DNA of 64,000 bases from Stutzerimonas stutzeri (GTDB lineage: Bacteria > Pseudomonadota > Gammaproteobacteria > Pseudomonadales > Pseudomonadaceae). Below the pieces are notes generated by a model, which ran no database searches, was not told where the DNA came from, and worked only from the letters and a program-made list of their open reading frames with translations. Every line of letters starts with the position of its first letter. The first letter of the stretch is position 1. The position numbers and the translations under genes are program-made. The stretch lies in the NCBI RefSeq assembly GCF_000952685.1, contig NZ_JYHV01000034.1:62001-126000 (forward strand). The letters run 5' to 3'. This document shows positions 48,954 to 59,990 of this stretch, piece after piece.

Positions 48954-51900
48954 TCAGTTGGGCTTCTCGAAGGGTTTGTCGAAGGTGATCCTGGGCGCCT
49001 GCCATGGCCCCTCGACGTTGTATTGAACGGTGGCGAAGCGGGCGACCTTATCGCCCAGCAGCTTGTCGACGACGAACAGAGCACCACCGATGGCCGGAGC
49101 ACCGACGATCAGCGCTGCCAATGGCAGGTTGTTGCTGACAGGAAGCGTCACCAGCAACTTGGCATCGATCTGATCCCTGACCAGATCCAATTGGCCATTC
49201 AACTCCAGATTGCTGGACGGCCCGGCCACCGTGAGCGGCTGCGATGTCACGTAAACCCCATGGGTCGCAACCAGCTCGGTCTGAATACGATCGTAGCTCA
49301 GACCTTTGCTGAACAGATCCGAGAAATCCAGCCGCAGACGCCGGCCGATCGAGTCGAAGTTGAGCAGACCGAAAACCCGCAGCGCCTGCGCGCCACCATC
49401 CACCTCGCGCAGCTGGCCCTTGCGCAGCCGAGCGTCGAGCCTGCCGGACAACCGGTTCAGGGCGAAGTATGCCGGCGAGCCGGGCCAGCTGCCGTCCACA
49501 TCCAGACGAAAATCCCTGCTGGTGGTCGAAGGCGCGAACCCCCAGGCCAGCAATACATCGGCCACGTTTTCGCCTTCTAGCCGGCCCTTGTACCAGGTCC
49601 GTGTGGCATTCCAACCGCCGGCGCCGCCCAATTTCAGACCTTTCAGATCCAGGGCGAGATTCGAGAACGCCACGCCATCCGAGCTCGGCCGCATCTTCAA
49701 TGATCCAGACCCCATCAACTCTTCGCCCCGCAGCACCTGGGCCACGCTGATATCCATCGCGGGCAAGCGCTTCGGATCGACGGCTGCCAGCGCATCGCCA
49801 GGCGGCACCTGGGGGTTGCTCGGCTCGGCAGCAGGAAGTCGCACGCGCGACAGCTCCAGTGCGATGGGCTCGCCGTCGGTATCTGACAAGCGGACGGTTC
49901 CGGCCACCGTCTCGCTGTCCAGCCCAAGCAGCCATCCGGAGGAGTGGCGCCGCAACTCGACAGCGAGGTTGTCGATATGTGTACCAAAGCCATCAAAGGC
50001 ACCAATGTCGAGGTTGGCCTGTCGCAGCATCGAGGCGCCGGTCTGATCCGCCGAAGATTGGCCATAAGTTTCCAACAACGCCTGCCATGCACCCAGCTCG
50101 AGCTGCGACAGCTCGCCTCGCACATAGAGGCCCTGATCGGTGCGCAGATTCGCCGCTCCACCGCCCAAGACCAGCTCGCCGCCACCTTCGGTCCAGTCAC
50201 CGTTTGGCACGACGAATGCCAGTGCTGCCAGCGTCCCATGTCGCAGCGTGTAGCGCTGTCGATCGCCACCAAAGGTCATACGCAACGTGGTGTCGCGCCG
50301 CTGTTCGGCCGGCTTGCCGAACGGCACCGGTAGCGCCAGAGCGGTACCCAGCAGGGACGAATCGACTTGTAGCTGGTTGTCGGCGCCACTCAGGTTCAGG
50401 CTCAGCCTGAACGGCAGCTCTCCAGAGAGGGGCAGCGGCTGTTCGATCTTGCGCCACGCCAGAAGTCGCTGCAGAGCTACCGTGCCCGACGCTTCGATCC
50501 GTGTGGACGGGTCGCCCGGCGCCCCGGTGGCGGTGGCCTTGCCCTGTATCGGACTGCCCAGCGTCCGGCCGCGAAACGCCTTAGCGCTGAAGCCCCGTTC
50601 GCTGTCATAACGAAACTCGCCACTCAATGTGTCGAGCTGGAGGTCCGCCTGTCTGATGAACAGTGCGGCATCGGTACTGGAAAAGTCGGCAACCACCTGA
50701 GGTTGCTCGCCCTTGGCCAGCGGGATGTCCAGCTGGAGTGTGCCGCTCAATGGCCCCTCGCCGTGCCAACCTGCGAACAGCTCGCCCGTGCCGATCGGCG
50801 CCACCTGCATCAGCGTCAGTGCATCGCGCAGACGGCCGTCCACACGTCCCTCGATGCCCAGACGCAGTGTCTGATCGCCCGCAACGTGAGGTATTTCAGC
50901 TGTGGCGTCATGTAACCGGCTGTCGAGCATCCGCCCATCGGCAAGACGGATCCGCACGCCGCTGTCCTCGATCAACACCTCACCCCTGCCTTCGCGCAGT
51001 ATTGGCCAGCCGGGCTGGAATGCGAGCTCGGCATCCTTCACCTTGAAATACAGACTCAAGCTGCGTGCGGCATCGTCGGCGTTCTTGTTTATCGAGCCCT
51101 GGTACTCGAAATAGCCCTGTTCGACAGTGCCGCTGCGAATCGCCGTGTTCAGCCACTCGCTTAGCGCCGGACTCAGCGCCGGAGAGCGCGTCGGCAGATA
51201 CTTCTCCGTAAAGCGGGCATCGCCGTCACGAATACCGACGCGCAGATCCATATAGTCCTCAGCCGCCGGATCGCGCATCAGACGGATCAGAAAGTCGCCG
51301 GCGATCTGCCCCTCCTCGCCCTCGACCTGCAAATAGGGCGAGGCAAGCGTGACGGCCTGATCGTCGAGCGCCCAACGCAAGCGACCGCGAGCACGATAAT
51401 AGTCCCAGGGCCGCGGGAACAACTGAGCCAGATGCAGACTGAAATCCCGGTTATCGAAGCGCAGCTCGCCGCCGGCGAGATTGCCCTGTACCGCACCGCT
51501 TACGTTGTGCACGGCGGGCACCCAATCGTGCGCGGCGATGCTGACCGCATCGAGGTTGGCAGTGAATGCCAGACGTTCGTCGCGGGGTGCCGTCGGCCGG
51601 TAGTCGAGCTGAAGATTGCGCAGCGTTCCACTCGGAGCCAACCCGAGCAGGTATTCGTTTGCCAGTTCAGGTAATGGCACCACGGCATGAACCAGTGCCG
51701 CTATCGGTCCGACGGCGGTGTGATCGGACTGCAGACGCCAGCGATCCTCAGCGATGTTCTGTTGGACCAGCACTGCCGTGTCCCGCCAACGGTTTCCTGC
51801 GAACGTGAACGCCAGGCCATCGAGCTGCAGCCGGTAGCCTTCGACCCCTCGGTCGAGATAAGCATTCACCGCCAGATCTTCGATCCGAACCGGCTCCCGC

Positions 51901-52757
51901 TGCGATCGACCCACACGCAGTATCGGTACGTTCAGTCGAGCCACCGCGCGGGCCAACTCATGCTCACGCCAGTCAAGCCACACCTCGCCGCCGACCTGGA
52001 GCTGATCCAAGGCCCAGCTACCGGTCAGGCTCGCCGGCAACCAGGCCGCCCAGTCGCTCTGCGGCAGGCTGAGGTAGAGCTCGGCCTCACTGGCACGCCA
52101 GTCATCGGCCTGCACCCGCACCTGAGCATGCGTGCTCAGCGGCTGCCCGTCAGGCAGCAACACGCGCCCGTCGAGGCGCAAATGCTTGCCGGCAGTGTGC
52201 AGTTCGAGATTGGCATAGGTCAGGGTGACTGGCGCTTCGGTGTGCGCCTCAAGCGTGATCTGGCTATCCAGCAATCGCAGATATTGAATCCGCTGCAACT
52301 CACCCAAGAGCTTCGGCAGGTCAATCGGCCCCTGATCGTCGCGCTCGGGCAGACCGCCGACGCGCCATCTACCATCGGCACCCTGGACCAGGCTCAGATG
52401 GGCACCGACGAACTCCACCGTCCTCAATTGCAGCTGACGAGACAGAAGACTGGCAGCGATATCCGGTACCAGCGCAAGTTGGTCCAGCCGCATCGCCATG
52501 TCGCCTTCGCCGAGGATCACATCGTGGGCCAGCAACCTCGGCGAGAAACCCTCCCAGCGGCCTTCCAAGTTGCCGAGTTCGATCGGCACGTTCAACAGTT
52601 CGCGCGCCTTGTTCTGGACTTCGAGGCGATACTCGGCGACCAGCGGCACCAGTTGCCGACCGAGGCTCACATAGAGCGCCAGCAGCATCAGGCCGATCGC
52701 ACCCAGCCAGAGACTGCGGCGCAGGAAGACGAGAACAAGGGCCAGCAGCCGACTCAT
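48954..52757 (-). CDS. yhdP: YhdP, giant AsmA-like envelope protein (phospholipid transport)
   Basis: ATG 52757 gives 1267 residues: one N-terminal membrane helix (LWLGAIGLMLLALYVSLG), a long repetitive beta-rich body of the DUF3971/AsmA type, and a C-terminal DUF3971-AsmA2 domain (FDSIGRRLRLDFSDLFSKGLSYDRIQTEL; FVVDKLLGDKVARFATVQYNVEGPW). YhdP forms a long periplasmic bridge thought to carry phospholipid to the outer membrane. Together with Mla in this window it bears on lipid balance. Confidence 0.94.
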   Translation of the reverse strand: MSRLLALVLVFLRRSLWLGAIGLMLLALYVSLGRQLVPLVAEYRLEVQNKARELLNVPIELGNLEGRWEGFSPRLLAHDVILGEGDMAMRLDQLALVPDIAASLLSRQLQLRTVEFVGAHLSLVQGADGRWRVGGLPERDDQGPIDLPKLLGELQRIQYLRLLDSQITLEAHTEAPVTLTYANLELHTAGKHLRLDGRVLLPDGQPLSTHAQVRVQADDWRASEAELYLSLPQSDWAAWLPASLTGSWALDQLQVGGEVWLDWREHELARAVARLNVPILRVGRSQREPVRIEDLAVNAYLDRGVEGYRLQLDGLAFTFAGNRWRDTAVLVQQNIAEDRWRLQSDHTAVGPIAALVHAVVPLPELANEYLLGLAPSGTLRNLQLDYRPTAPRDERLAFTANLDAVSIAAHDWVPAVHNVSGAVQGNLAGGELRFDNRDFSLHLAQLFPRPWDYYRARGRLRWALDDQAVTLASPYLQVEGEEGQIAGDFLIRLMRDPAAEDYMDLRVGIRDGDARFTEKYLPTRSPALSPALSEWLNTAIRSGTVEQGYFEYQGSINKNADDAARSLSLYFKVKDAELAFQPGWPILREGRGEVLIEDSGVRIRLADGRMLDSRLHDATAEIPHVAGDQTLRLGIEGRVDGRLRDALTLMQVAPIGTGELFAGWHGEGPLSGTLQLDIPLAKGEQPQVVADFSSTDAALFIRQADLQLDTLSGEFRYDSERGFSAKAFRGRTLGSPIQGKATATGAPGDPSTRIEASGTVALQRLLAWRKIEQPLPLSGELPFRLSLNLSGADNQLQVDSSLLGTALALPVPFGKPAEQRRDTTLRMTFGGDRQRYTLRHGTLAALAFVVPNGDWTEGGGELVLGGGAANLRTDQGLYVRGELSQLELGAWQALLETYGQSSADQTGASMLRQANLDIGAFDGFGTHIDNLAVELRRHSSGWLLGLDSETVAGTVRLSDTDGEPIALELSRVRLPAAEPSNPQVPPGDALAAVDPKRLPAMDISVAQVLRGEELMGSGSLKMRPSSDGVAFSNLALDLKGLKLGGAGGWNATRTWYKGRLEGENVADVLLAWGFAPSTTSRDFRLDVDGSWPGSPAYFALNRLSGRLDARLRKGQLREVDGGAQALRVFGLLNFDSIGRRLRLDFSDLFSKGLSYDRIQTELVATHGVYVTSQPLTVAGPSSNLELNGQLDLVRDQIDAKLLVTLPVSNNLPLAALIVGAPAIGGALFVVDKLLGDKVARFATVQYNVEGPWQAPRITFDKPFEKPN

Positions 52758-52806
52758 TTGGGTACGCTCCGCACACCCGAGCCCGGATGGCCAGGTTTGC
52801 ATCTAG

Positions 52807-54264
52807 TCAGAGCAGCACCACGTCGTACTGTTCCTGGGAATACATGGTCTCCACCTGGAACTTGATCGAGCGCCCAATGAAACTCTCGAGATCGGCGACA
52901 CTGCCGGACTCTTCGTCGAGCAACCGGTCGATGACTTTCTGGTTCGCCAGCACGCGATAGCCTTCGGGCTGATAGGCGCGAGCCTCGCGAAGAATTTCGC
53001 GAAAGATCTCGTAGCAGACGGTTTCCGGGGTTTTCAGCTTGCCGCGTCCCTGGCAGCACAGACAGGGCTCGCACAGTACTTGCTCGAGGCTCTCGCGCGT
53101 GCGCTTGCGGGTCATCTGCACCAGTCCCAGCTCGGTGATGCCGATGATGTTGGTCTTGGCGTGATCCCGCTCCAGCTGCTTTTCCAGGGTGCGCAGGACC
53201 TGCCGCCGGTGCTCTTCGTCCTCCATGTCGATGAAATCGATGATGATGATGCCGCCGATATTGCGCAGCCGCAGCTGACGGGCGATGGCGGTAGCCGACT
53301 CGAGATTGGTCTTGAAAATGGTTTCTTCAAGGGTGCGGTGGCCAACGAAGGCCCCCGTGTTCACATCGATGGTGGTCATCGCTTCGGCCGGATCGATGAT
53401 CAGATAGCCGCCTGACTTGAGCATGACCTTGCGCTCGAGGGCTTTCTGGATTTCGTCCTCGACACTGTAGAGATCGAAGATCGGCCGCTCGCCAGGGTAA
53501 TGTTCGAGGTGCTCACTCAGCTCGGGCATCAGCTCACCGACGAACTGGCTGACCTTCTGAAAATTTTCACGTGAGTCGATGCGGATCTTCTCGATACGCG
53601 GATTGACCAGATCACGCAGGGTGCGCATGGCCAGCGACAGATCTTCATAGATCAGTGAGGGCGCGCCGGCGGTCGTCATCTGACCGTCGATCTGTTCCCA
53701 CAGGCGACGCAGATAGCGGATATCCATGAGTATTTCATCGCTGCCGGCGCCTTCGGCGGCGGTGCGCAGGATGAAGCCGCCGGTTTCCTTGATGCCTTCA
53801 GCCTCGATGCATTCGGCGACCACCTGTTTGAGACGATCGCGCTCAGCCTCGTCTTCGATGCGCAGGGAGATGCCGACATGGCAGGTCTTGGGCATGTACA
53901 CCAGATAACGCGAAGGTATCGAGAGCTGCGTGGTCAGTCGGGCGCCCTTGGTGCCGATCGGGTCCTTGGTAACCTGCACGACCAACGCCTGCCCGTCATG
54001 AACCAGCGCACTGATGGGTTCGACGGCGTTACCTTCACGGCTGGAGATCTCCGAAGCATGGATGAAAGCCGCGCGCTCCAGGCCGATGTCGACGAAGGCC
54101 GCCTGCATACCGGGAAGCACCCGCACTACCTTGCCCTTGTAGATATTGCCGACGATGCCGCGGCGTTGGGTACGCTCGACGTGCACCTCCTGCAGGACGC
54201 CGTTTTCCACCACCGCCACCCGGGACTCCATGGGGGTGATGTTCATCAGGATTTCTTCGCTCAT
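52807..54264 (-). CDS. rng: Ribonuclease G
   Basis: 485 residues: N-terminal S1-like domain (GNIYKGKVVRVLPGMQAAFVDIG), the RNase E/G catalytic core with GTKGARLTTQLSIPSRYLVYMP and the DNase-like FIDMEDEEHRRQVL motif, and the Zn-link Cys in CEPCLCCQGRG. It matures 16S rRNA and cuts some mRNAs. It lacks the long C-terminal scaffold of RNase E. Its start is followed upstream by a MITE copy. Confidence 0.96.
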   Translation of the reverse strand: MSEEILMNITPMESRVAVVENGVLQEVHVERTQRRGIVGNIYKGKVVRVLPGMQAAFVDIGLERAAFIHASEISSREGNAVEPISALVHDGQALVVQVTKDPIGTKGARLTTQLSIPSRYLVYMPKTCHVGISLRIEDEAERDRLKQVVAECIEAEGIKETGGFILRTAAEGAGSDEILMDIRYLRRLWEQIDGQMTTAGAPSLIYEDLSLAMRTLRDLVNPRIEKIRIDSRENFQKVSQFVGELMPELSEHLEHYPGERPIFDLYSVEDEIQKALERKVMLKSGGYLIIDPAEAMTTIDVNTGAFVGHRTLEETIFKTNLESATAIARQLRLRNIGGIIIIDFIDMEDEEHRRQVLRTLEKQLERDHAKTNIIGITELGLVQMTRKRTRESLEQVLCEPCLCCQGRGKLKTPETVCYEIFREILREARAYQPEGYRVLANQKVIDRLLDEESGSVADLESFIGRSIKFQVETMYSQEQYDVVLL

Positions 54265-54296
54265 TATTGTTCTCGGCTGATGGCGGTGGGGTATGC

Positions 54297-54450
54297 CAGG
54301 CTGCTGAAAAACTATCTGCGTTGGCAGTGCGTCGTCAAAACAGTCCGGATCACCAGCCCAATCAAATGCCCATTTAGAGCACCTGAACAGCGCTCCTTCG
54401 GCTGTTCTGCTTCGTCTTTCCTGCCTCGCCTACGTTTCTCAAATGGCCTG
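54297..54450 (-). repeat. MITE-like element, copy A (maf-rng gap)
   Basis: A 154-base element bounded by imperfect terminal inverted repeats (CAGGCTGCTGAAAAAC and, reversed, CAGGCCATTTGAGAAAC). Reversed, it aligns throughout with copy B at 56720 (shared GTAGGCGAGGCAGG, ACAGCCGAAG, CTAAATG.GCATT, GCCAACGCAG.TAGTTTTT). No ORF is inside. Non-autonomous mobile sequence. Confidence 0.75.
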
Positions 54451-54512
54451 ATAGCAGCCGAAGCTGACAAGTTGGCTCGATTCTAACGGCATACGCCGCC
54501 AAGCCCCAGGCT

Positions 54513-55103
54513 CTATACCAAGCTTTTACACCAGTACCGGAGCCCATAGGCGTCGAGCAGCTGGGCCGTCTCACATAGCGGCAGGCCGACCACAGCCGAA
54601 TAACTACCCTCCAGCTCGCTGACGAAGACCGCCCCCCAGCCCTGAATGGCGTAGCTGCCGGCCTTGTCCTGCGGTTCGCCGCTGGCCCAGTAGGCCTCGG
54701 CTTCGTCGACCCCGATCGGCCGAAAGCGCACCCGGCTGGTGACCAGACGCGTTACGCAGCCCGACGCGCTGGCCAACGCGACGGCAGTCATCACCTCATG
54801 CTGGCGATCGGACAATGCCTGCAGCATCGCCAGCGCATCCGCCTTGCCAGCCGGTTTGCCAAGGATGCGCTGATCCAGCACCACCGTGGTATCAGCGCCC
54901 AGCACGCACGCCGAGTCACGGTCGACCAGTGACAGACCGGCCAGGGCTTTCTCGCGAGCCAAGCGCTGAACGTAGATGTCAGGTGATTCCGTCGCTGCCG
55001 GCGTTTCGTCGACGGACACCGAAATCAGGGAAAACGGAACGCCGATTTGCGTCAGCAGTTCACGACGTCGCGGGGACGCAGAGGCGAGAAACAATTCGGA
55101 CAT
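54513..55103 (-). CDS. maf: Maf nucleotide pyrophosphatase (YhdE type)
   Basis: ATG 55103 gives 196 residues, [23 protein letters not shown], then GADTTVVLD and [18 protein letters not shown]: the Maf/Ham1 fold that hydrolyses non-canonical or modified nucleotide triphosphates such as dTTP/UTP (YhdE group). A start at 55142 was rejected. It lies between mreD and rng. Confidence 0.93.
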   Translation of the reverse strand: MSELFLASASPRRRELLTQIGVPFSLISVSVDETPAATESPDIYVQRLAREKALAGLSLVDRDSACVLGADTTVVLDQRILGKPAGKADALAMLQALSDRQHEVMTAVALASASGCVTRLVTSRVRFRPIGVDEAEAYWASGEPQDKAGSYAIQGWGAVFVSELEGSYSAVVGLPLCETAQLLDAYGLRYWCKSLV

Positions 55104-55187
55104 GCCAGCTCCTTGGGTGCAACGAGCGGAGCAGATTCGCATATCCAGGCGAGCCCCGGAAGCAACCCAGCAGCAATCGGCAACGGC

Positions 55188-55676
55188 TTAGTAGACGTTG
55201 AAACGCCGCCGCGCCCACTGCAGGGCGACGAACACCCACGGCCATAGCAATGCACTGACCGGCACGGGGACGAGGAACAACAGCGTCGGTGGGCGATTGC
55301 CGGTCAGCGTGTTGAGCCACAACTGCACCAGCTGGCCGAGCCCAAGAATTACCAGCAACACCAGACTCTGCTGCAGCAGCGGAAACATCCGCAGACGCTG
55401 CTGCAGACTCAATACGAGAAAGGTGATCAGAATCAGCGGCAGGCCGTTCTGCCCGAGCAAGGTGCCAGACAGCACATCAAGCATCAGCCCGAAGAAGAAT
55501 GCCGCCGCCATGCCGCCGCGATGAGGCAAAGTGATCGCCCAATAAGCGATGAACATGCCGAGCCAGAGCGGGCGCGCCAAACCAAGACTGGCGGGCATGG
55601 GAGCGACACTGAGCAGCAGGGCCAGCACCATCGATAACCAGATGACCCAACCGTTATTCAGCCGCCCATGGATCAT
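55188..55676 (-). CDS. mreD: MreD, rod-shape membrane protein
   Basis: 162 residues with five to six hydrophobic helices (MVLALLLSVAPM, LWLGMFIAYWAI, AAFFFGLMLDVLSG, LILITFLVLSLQQRL, LLVILGLGQLVQLW). Part of the elongasome with MreB, MreC, RodA and PBP2. Its ATG overlaps the mreC stop by four bases. Confidence 0.93.
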   Translation of the reverse strand: MIHGRLNNGWVIWLSMVLALLLSVAPMPASLGLARPLWLGMFIAYWAITLPHRGGMAAAFFFGLMLDVLSGTLLGQNGLPLILITFLVLSLQQRLRMFPLLQQSLVLLVILGLGQLVQLWLNTLTGNRPPTLLFLVPVPVSALLWPWVFVALQWARRRFNVY

Positions 55677-56602
55677 GGCCGCTCCTCGTTACTCGGTGGT
55701 GCCGCGTCTGGAGCAGCTGTATCTGCGGGGTCAGTTGTCGCCTGCGCCGCCTCGCGGTCGGCCGATTCCTGAGCCTTCGCGGCCGCAGTGGCGCGCTCTT
55801 CCGGCGTCCGCGCATCACTGAAGACCAGCAACAGGTAGCGGCTACGATTGAGCATGGCGGTGGGGATGGCGCGGACGATCAGGAAAGGCTGCCCGGAACC
55901 GCGCACCACCTCGGTGACCTGCGCAACCGGATAACCGCTAGGAAAGCGCTGTCCGAGCCCAGAGCTCACCAGCAAATCGCCCTCTTTGATGTCGGCTGTC
56001 TCGGCGACATGGCGCAGCTCGAGATAGTCGGGGCTGCCGGTGCCTACCGCGATCGCGCGCAGACCGTTGCGATTGACCTGTACCGGGATGCTATGGGTCA
56101 CGTCCGTCAGCAGCAGCACCCGGGCAGCGTAGGGCATGACCTCGACGACCTGCCCCATCAATCCGCTGGCGTCGAGTACCGGCTGACCGAGAAACACGCC
56201 GTCGCGCTCGCCCTTGTCGATCAAGATGCGATGAGTGAAGGGGTTGGGATCCAGTCCGATCAGCTCGCTGACGATCACCTTGTCGTCGACCAGGGCGGCG
56301 GAATTGAGCAGCTCGCGTAGGCGCACATTCTGCTCGGTGAGCATCGCCAGCTTCTGCAGGCGCCGCTGCATCAACAGCGCCTCCGCCTTGAGCTTCTCGT
56401 TCTCGGCCACCAGGCTGGTGCTGCTGCTGATCTGCTCGGTGGCCCGCTGCCAGGTCCGCACCGGCAGGTCAGCCAGCCAGTAGAACGGGGTCAGCACAAG
56501 TCCCATCTGGCTGCGCAAGGGCTTCAGGGTCTCGAAGCGAGCATCCACTACCATCAACGCGACACAGAGCACGGAGAGCACCAGCAGGCGAACTCCAAGC
56601 AA
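55673..56602 (-). CDS. mreC: MreC, rod-shape periplasmic scaffold protein (start uncertain)
   Basis: One N-terminal membrane helix (VRLLVLSVLCVALMVVDA), a coiled coil (about 60-95: SSSTSLVAENEKLKAEALLMQRRLQKLAML) and two beta-barrel domains identify MreC; the C-terminus carries a Pro/Ala/Asp tail. No ATG or GTG is available: the first possible codon by rule is TTG 56602 (309 residues), but homologues normally begin about nine residues earlier (KPLFAKGP), and those residues are encoded upstream in frame, behind an AGGA site and an ATC at 56629. A rare ATC start (318 residues) is therefore a serious alternative. Confidence 0.85.
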   Translation of the reverse strand: MLGVRLLVLSVLCVALMVVDARFETLKPLRSQMGLVLTPFYWLADLPVRTWQRATEQISSSTSLVAENEKLKAEALLMQRRLQKLAMLTEQNVRLRELLNSAALVDDKVIVSELIGLDPNPFTHRILIDKGERDGVFLGQPVLDASGLMGQVVEVMPYAARVLLLTDVTHSIPVQVNRNGLRAIAVGTGSPDYLELRHVAETADIKEGDLLVSSGLGQRFPSGYPVAQVTEVVRGSGQPFLIVRAIPTAMLNRSRYLLLVFSDARTPEERATAAAKAQESADREAAQATTDPADTAAPDAAPPSNEERP

Positions 56603-56719
56603 GGGTCCTTTGGCGAACAGTGGTTTGATGGGCGGGTCCTCGCAGCTGCAGGCTTCAAACTAAACGCGACAAGCCGAGAGCAGAGCGGCCCCTGCTATCG
56701 GCTTGCGCTTGGAGCTTAT

Positions 56720-56859
56720 CAGGCCGTTGAAAAACGTAGGCGAGGCAGGCAAGACGAGGCGGAAACAGCCGAAGAAGCGCAGTTTAGGTTTCTAAATGAG
56801 CATTCTGAGGCTGTTTTCAACGAAGTATTTGCCAACGCAGCTAGTTTTTAAACGGCCTG
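56720..56859 (+). repeat. MITE-like element, copy B (mreB-mreC gap)
   Basis: A 140-base element starting CAGGCCGTTGAAAAACGTAGG and ending TAGTTTTTAAACGGCCTG, whose ends are inverted repeats. Opposite in orientation to copy A at 54297. It sits inside the mre operon, so it is transcribed with it and may form a long stem in the mRNA. Confidence 0.8.
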
Positions 56860-56873
56860 CTAGCGCTTGTCAC

Positions 56874-58225
<1,352 letters not shown>

Positions 58226-58513
58226 ATGGCGCTTGAACGCTCCGAGGTGGAAAAGATCGCTCATCTGGCCCGTCTAGGCCTGAATGAAGCCGACCTGCCC
58301 CGCACCACCGAGACCCTGAACAACATCCTGGGCCTGGTCGATCGCATGCAAGCGGTCGACACCACCGGCATCGAGCCGCTCGCTCATCCGCTGGAAACGC
58401 ATCAGCGCCTGCGCGCCGACGCCGTCACCGAACGCAATCAGCGCGACGCCTACCAGGCCATTGCCCCGGCCGTGGAAGACGGCCTGTATCTGGTTCCGCG
58501 GGTGATCGAGTAA
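58226..58513 (+). CDS. gatC: Asp-tRNA(Asn)/Glu-tRNA(Gln) amidotransferase subunit C
   Basis: ATG 58226 gives 95 residues, [19 protein letters not shown]..., ending with [12 protein letters not shown]. GatC wraps around GatA and GatB and stabilises them. The stop overlaps the possible gatA ATG at 58513. Confidence 0.96.
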   Translation: MALERSEVEKIAHLARLGLNEADLPRTTETLNNILGLVDRMQAVDTTGIEPLAHPLETHQRLRADAVTERNQRDAYQAIAPAVEDGLYLVPRVIE

Positions 58514-58527
58514 TGAAGGACGCCGAC

Positions 58528-59979
58528 ATGCATCAATTGACCCTCGCCGAAATCGCTCGCGCTTTGGCCGACAAGCGCTTCTCGGCCGAAGAGCTGACCC
58601 GTGCGCTGCTCACGCGCATCCAGACGCTCGACCCGCAACTGAACAGCTTCATCACCGTGACCGAAGAGCAGGCCCTGGCTCAGGCCCGAGCAGCCGATGC
58701 ACGCCGCGCCAATGGTGAAAGCGGCTCGCTGCTGGGCGCACCGATCGGTCACAAGGATCTGTTCTGCACCGAGGGCGTACGCACCAGCTGTGGTTCGAAG
58801 ATCCTCGACAGTTTCAAATCGCCCTACGATGCCACGGTCGTCGAGCGACTCGCTGCAGCCGGCTCCGTCTCGCTGGGCAAACTGAACATGGACGAGTTCG
58901 CCATGGGCTCGGCCAACGAGTCGAGTTTCTACGGCGCGGTGAAGAATCCCTGGGACCTGACCCGAGTGCCCGGTGGTTCTTCCGGCGGATCGGCCGCGGC
59001 AGTGGCGGCGCGCCTGTTGCCCGCCGCAACCGGCAGCGACACCGGCGGCTCGATCCGCCAACCCGCGGCACTGACCAACCTCACCGGTCTCAAACCGACC
59101 TACGGACGCGTTTCACGCTGGGGCATGATCGCCTATGCCTCGAGCCTCGATCAGGGCGGCCCGCTGGCCCGCACAGCCGAAGATTGTGCACTGATGCTCG
59201 GCACCATGGCCGGCTTCGATCCGAAGGACTCCACCAGCGTCGATCAACCGCTGGATGATTACCTCGCCGCCCTCGACAAGCCGCTGACCGGCCTGCGCAT
59301 CGGCCTGCCAAAGGAATACTTCGGCGCCGGCCTGGACGCGAAGATCGCCGATGCGGTGATGGCTGCGGTCGATGCGCTGGAGAAGCTCGGCGCAACGGTG
59401 AAAGAAATCAGCCTGCCGAACATGCAGCACGCCATCCCTTCCTATTATGTGATCGCGCCAGCCGAAGCCAGCTCCAACCTATCGCGCTTCGATGGCGTGC
59501 GTTTCGGCTATCGCTGCGAAGATCCGACCGACCTGACCGATCTCTATAAGCGTTCGCGCGCCGAAGGCTTCGGTGACGAGGTCAAGCGGCGGATCATGGT
59601 CGGTACCTATGCGCTGTCCGCGGGCTACTACGACGCCTACTACCTCAAAGCGCAGAAGATCCGCCGGCTGATCAAGAACGACTTCGTCAGTGCGTTCGAC
59701 GAAGTGGACGTAATTCTCGGCCCGACCACGCCCAACCTGGCCTGGAAGCTCGGCGAGAAGAACGCTGACCCGGTCTCGGCCTATCTGGAGGACATCTACA
59801 CCATCACCGCCAACCTGGCCGGCATCCCTGGGCTCTCGATGCCGGCGGGGTTCATCGATGGCCTGCCGGTCGGTGTGCAGCTACTGGCGCCTTATTTCCA
59901 GGAGGCGCGTCTGCTCAACGTGGCGCACCAGTACCAGCAGGTCACTGATTGGCACAAACAAGCACCGAGCGGATTCTGA
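58528..59979 (+). CDS. gatA: Asp-tRNA(Asn)/Glu-tRNA(Gln) amidotransferase subunit A
   Basis: Started at ATG 58528 ([25 protein letters not shown]) because AAGGA lies seven bases upstream; the ATG at 58513 that overlaps gatC is the alternative. 483 residues of amidase-signature fold: Lys in IGHKDLFCT, and [14 protein letters not shown] with the cis-Ser and nucleophile Ser ([13 protein letters not shown]). It releases ammonia from Gln for GatB. Presence of GatCAB implies indirect formation of Gln- and/or Asn-tRNA. Confidence 0.97.
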   Translation: MHQLTLAEIARALADKRFSAEELTRALLTRIQTLDPQLNSFITVTEEQALAQARAADARRANGESGSLLGAPIGHKDLFCTEGVRTSCGSKILDSFKSPYDATVVERLAAAGSVSLGKLNMDEFAMGSANESSFYGAVKNPWDLTRVPGGSSGGSAAAVAARLLPAATGSDTGGSIRQPAALTNLTGLKPTYGRVSRWGMIAYASSLDQGGPLARTAEDCALMLGTMAGFDPKDSTSVDQPLDDYLAALDKPLTGLRIGLPKEYFGAGLDAKIADAVMAAVDALEKLGATVKEISLPNMQHAIPSYYVIAPAEASSNLSRFDGVRFGYRCEDPTDLTDLYKRSRAEGFGDEVKRRIMVGTYALSAGYYDAYYLKAQKIRRLIKNDFVSAFDEVDVILGPTTPNLAWKLGEKNADPVSAYLEDIYTITANLAGIPGLSMPAGFIDGLPVGVQLLAPYFQEARLLNVAHQYQQVTDWHKQAPSGF

Positions 59980-59990
59980 GGAGATAGAAG

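Noticed and set aside
51687-52865. 392-codon plus-strand open frame over yhdP
   Set aside because: Antisense shadow of a long GC-rich gene; low-complexity Gln/Arg composition.
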